Positions 62,737 through 64,000 of a DNA stretch of 64,000 nt are shown piece by piece. The stretch's first letter is position 1; the number at the start of each line of letters is the position of its first letter. Source of the stretch: Procambarus clarkii (lineage: Eukaryota; Arthropoda; Malacostraca; Decapoda; Cambaridae); contig NC_091214.1 of assembly GCF_040958095.1 (NCBI RefSeq), positions 5,383,501-5,447,500 on the forward strand. The letters run 5' to 3'. The notes under the pieces are model-generated. The model was given only the letters and a program-made list of their open reading frames with translations. It had not been told where the DNA came from and searched no databases. The translations under genes and the position numbers were made by a program.

Positions 62737-62865
62737 GGTTATAATAGGAGCTGCCTCGTATGGGGCCAATAGCAGCTGCCGCGTATGGGCCAATAGCAGC
62801 TGCCTCGTATGGGCCAATAGCAGCTGCCTCGTATGGGCCAATAGCAGCTGCCTCGTATGGGCCAT
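62737..62865. repeat. 24-bp tandem repeat in the PLE tail
   Basis: CCTCGTATGGGCCAATAGCA followed by GCTG, about five copies. TATGGGCCAATAG is also the first motif after the stop of the PLE at 930-1821, so this is an expansion of a PLE 3' motif. Confidence 0.9.
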
Positions 62866-64000
62866 GAACACATTCAGAACACCTTGAGTGAGAGCAGCCA
62901 CACCCAGCCAGTCTCCCTCACTCCAACATCTTACTCGCCAACATTGCTCCTCCCACCATATTGCTATAGTTCTTATTACACATGTTCTATATACCTATCT
63001 ACATGTTTTATTTACCAGAACTATGCAAGTAAGCCGGTATTGTGTCCAAACAGTACAGTGGCCACCATACACTGCATGAAAAATCACACAGCAGACGACG
63101 CTACGATTACGTCACCTCCCTCACCAAAATAGCTCCTCTCAACATTCTCCTGTTGCTGTTCTTACACTATATACACACACTATATATACCCATGTACATA
63201 TGTGTTGCCCATAGCGAACCACTAAGCTAGTATGGTGAGCAAAACAAGAGTGGCAGCCACACACACACAATGAGGCTACCTCAATTCTCGCCCTCCCTCC
63301 CTCATCAAAATTCCTCCTTCCACAATACTACGCACAATGCTAATTATAACCAAATTCCTGCTATTATCACAATCCTGGTCACTAATTCCTGTAAATGAAT
63401 AATTGACCACACGTTTATTTTGAAAAGGAACCTAAGAAATCATTTGAAGATTCCTAGATGAACGAAATAATGCTGTGGTGCTGTGGCTAGCGCTGTGAAC
63501 ATCGTGAACAGCATTGAATCACTGATATTTGAACATTGTACCCAGTCATTATCACACTCAGGCTCTAATATAACACTATCATAGCTAAATAATACAAGTT
63601 ATATATATATTTTGACATTATTAGGCGATGCTGTGGTCACATGCTGAACAGCAGTGCTGTGCGCTCATGCTGCGAGCGCCAGCCTTGGTTGCTCACACAC
63701 TACTGAGGCTCCCACACCCGGGAATGTGGACCACGATTTTTTTTAAAGATGGCGTCTGTTTACAAGAGCCCTGAGGAAGCTGATGTGAACCCCATGTAGC
63801 CGCGGGAGTTTTGAATGGAACGTGAAAAATACAAATACCCGTAGGCGCGTTGCGCAAACCAGACGTGAGCCTGCAGGCGCGTTGCGCAGTTTAAGGGTTA
63901 AGAACATTGTGCGAGAGGCCTATGCTACACTTTCTAACTTCAGAACTGCTTTTTAAATACAGTACATGGATGGCGAAATACTAAAGAAATTGTTCACAAC
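62866..64000. other. Unclassified sequence to window end
   Basis: No gene recognised. Two copies of AGGCGCGTTGCGCA (about 63844 and 63877) lie 33 bp apart, each containing the near-palindrome GCGCGTTGCGC. AAAGATGGCGTCTG occurs at about 63745. Confidence 0.3.

Overview
This window looks like gene-poor, repeat-dominated nuclear DNA of an arthropod, most likely a decapod crustacean. That placement rests on the company of repeats: Penelope-like elements (PLEs), a PIF1-type Helitron helicase, several tRNA-derived SINE families I associate with decapods, very long (TA)n tracts and TTAGG-like motifs inside MITEs. It is inference, not a database result. I found no convincing host gene, tRNA, rRNA or CRISPR. 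Almost every real coding trace belongs to a transposable element, and all but two of them carry stops, frameshifts or truncations.

Layout. 1-1.8 kb: a non-LTR retrotransposon ORF2 C-terminus (minus, open to the window edge) abutting a degraded PLE. 2.2-3.9 kb: (TA)n tracts, an inverted SINE pair and a 390-bp MITE. 3.9-13.3 kb: a minus-strand PLE (reverse transcriptase plus GIY-YIG endonuclease) split by a 7.4-kb LTR retrotransposon. That element has two equal-length 2,062-bp LTRs, a 4-bp target duplication, a primer binding site, a polypurine tract and one 1,001-codon Gag-protease frame, but no reverse transcriptase or integrase. 13.3-15.2 kb: (TA)n broken by a 13-bp motif in both orientations and by two copies of a 143-bp tRNA-like palindrome. 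15.2-17.7 kb: LTR-like debris, a MITE and a PLE fragment. 17.7-23.2 kb: two Helitron-type helicase remnants with inverted non-coding flanks.

23.2-36.75 kb and 41.1-44.6 kb: a minisatellite with a 30-bp unit (roughly 560 units by length), partly organised in 1.4-1.9 kb higher-order blocks, split by an LTR-element remnant that includes an inverted LTR copy. 44.6-47.5 kb: a hAT-like end and a broken gypsy-type RNase H/integrase. 47.5-52.6 kb: a 26/27-bp minisatellite with a SINE and two solo-LTR-like insertions inside it. 54.2-60 kb: four more unrelated minisatellites (14, 15/20, 28 and 21 bp), a zinc-knuckle ORF1 remnant and a near-complete palindromic MITE. 60-64 kb: LTR-like sequence, a third PLE with a 24-bp repeat in its tail, and unclassified DNA.

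The most interesting features are the 30-bp array, whose consensus contains overlapping Forkhead-, Su(H)/CSL- and TEAD-like cores; the Gag-protease-only LTR element, which looks recently inserted in-frame into a PLE; a matching hammerhead-like motif beside two different PLE copies; the palindromic tRNA-like units inside (TA)n; and the clustering of seven different minisatellites in one window.
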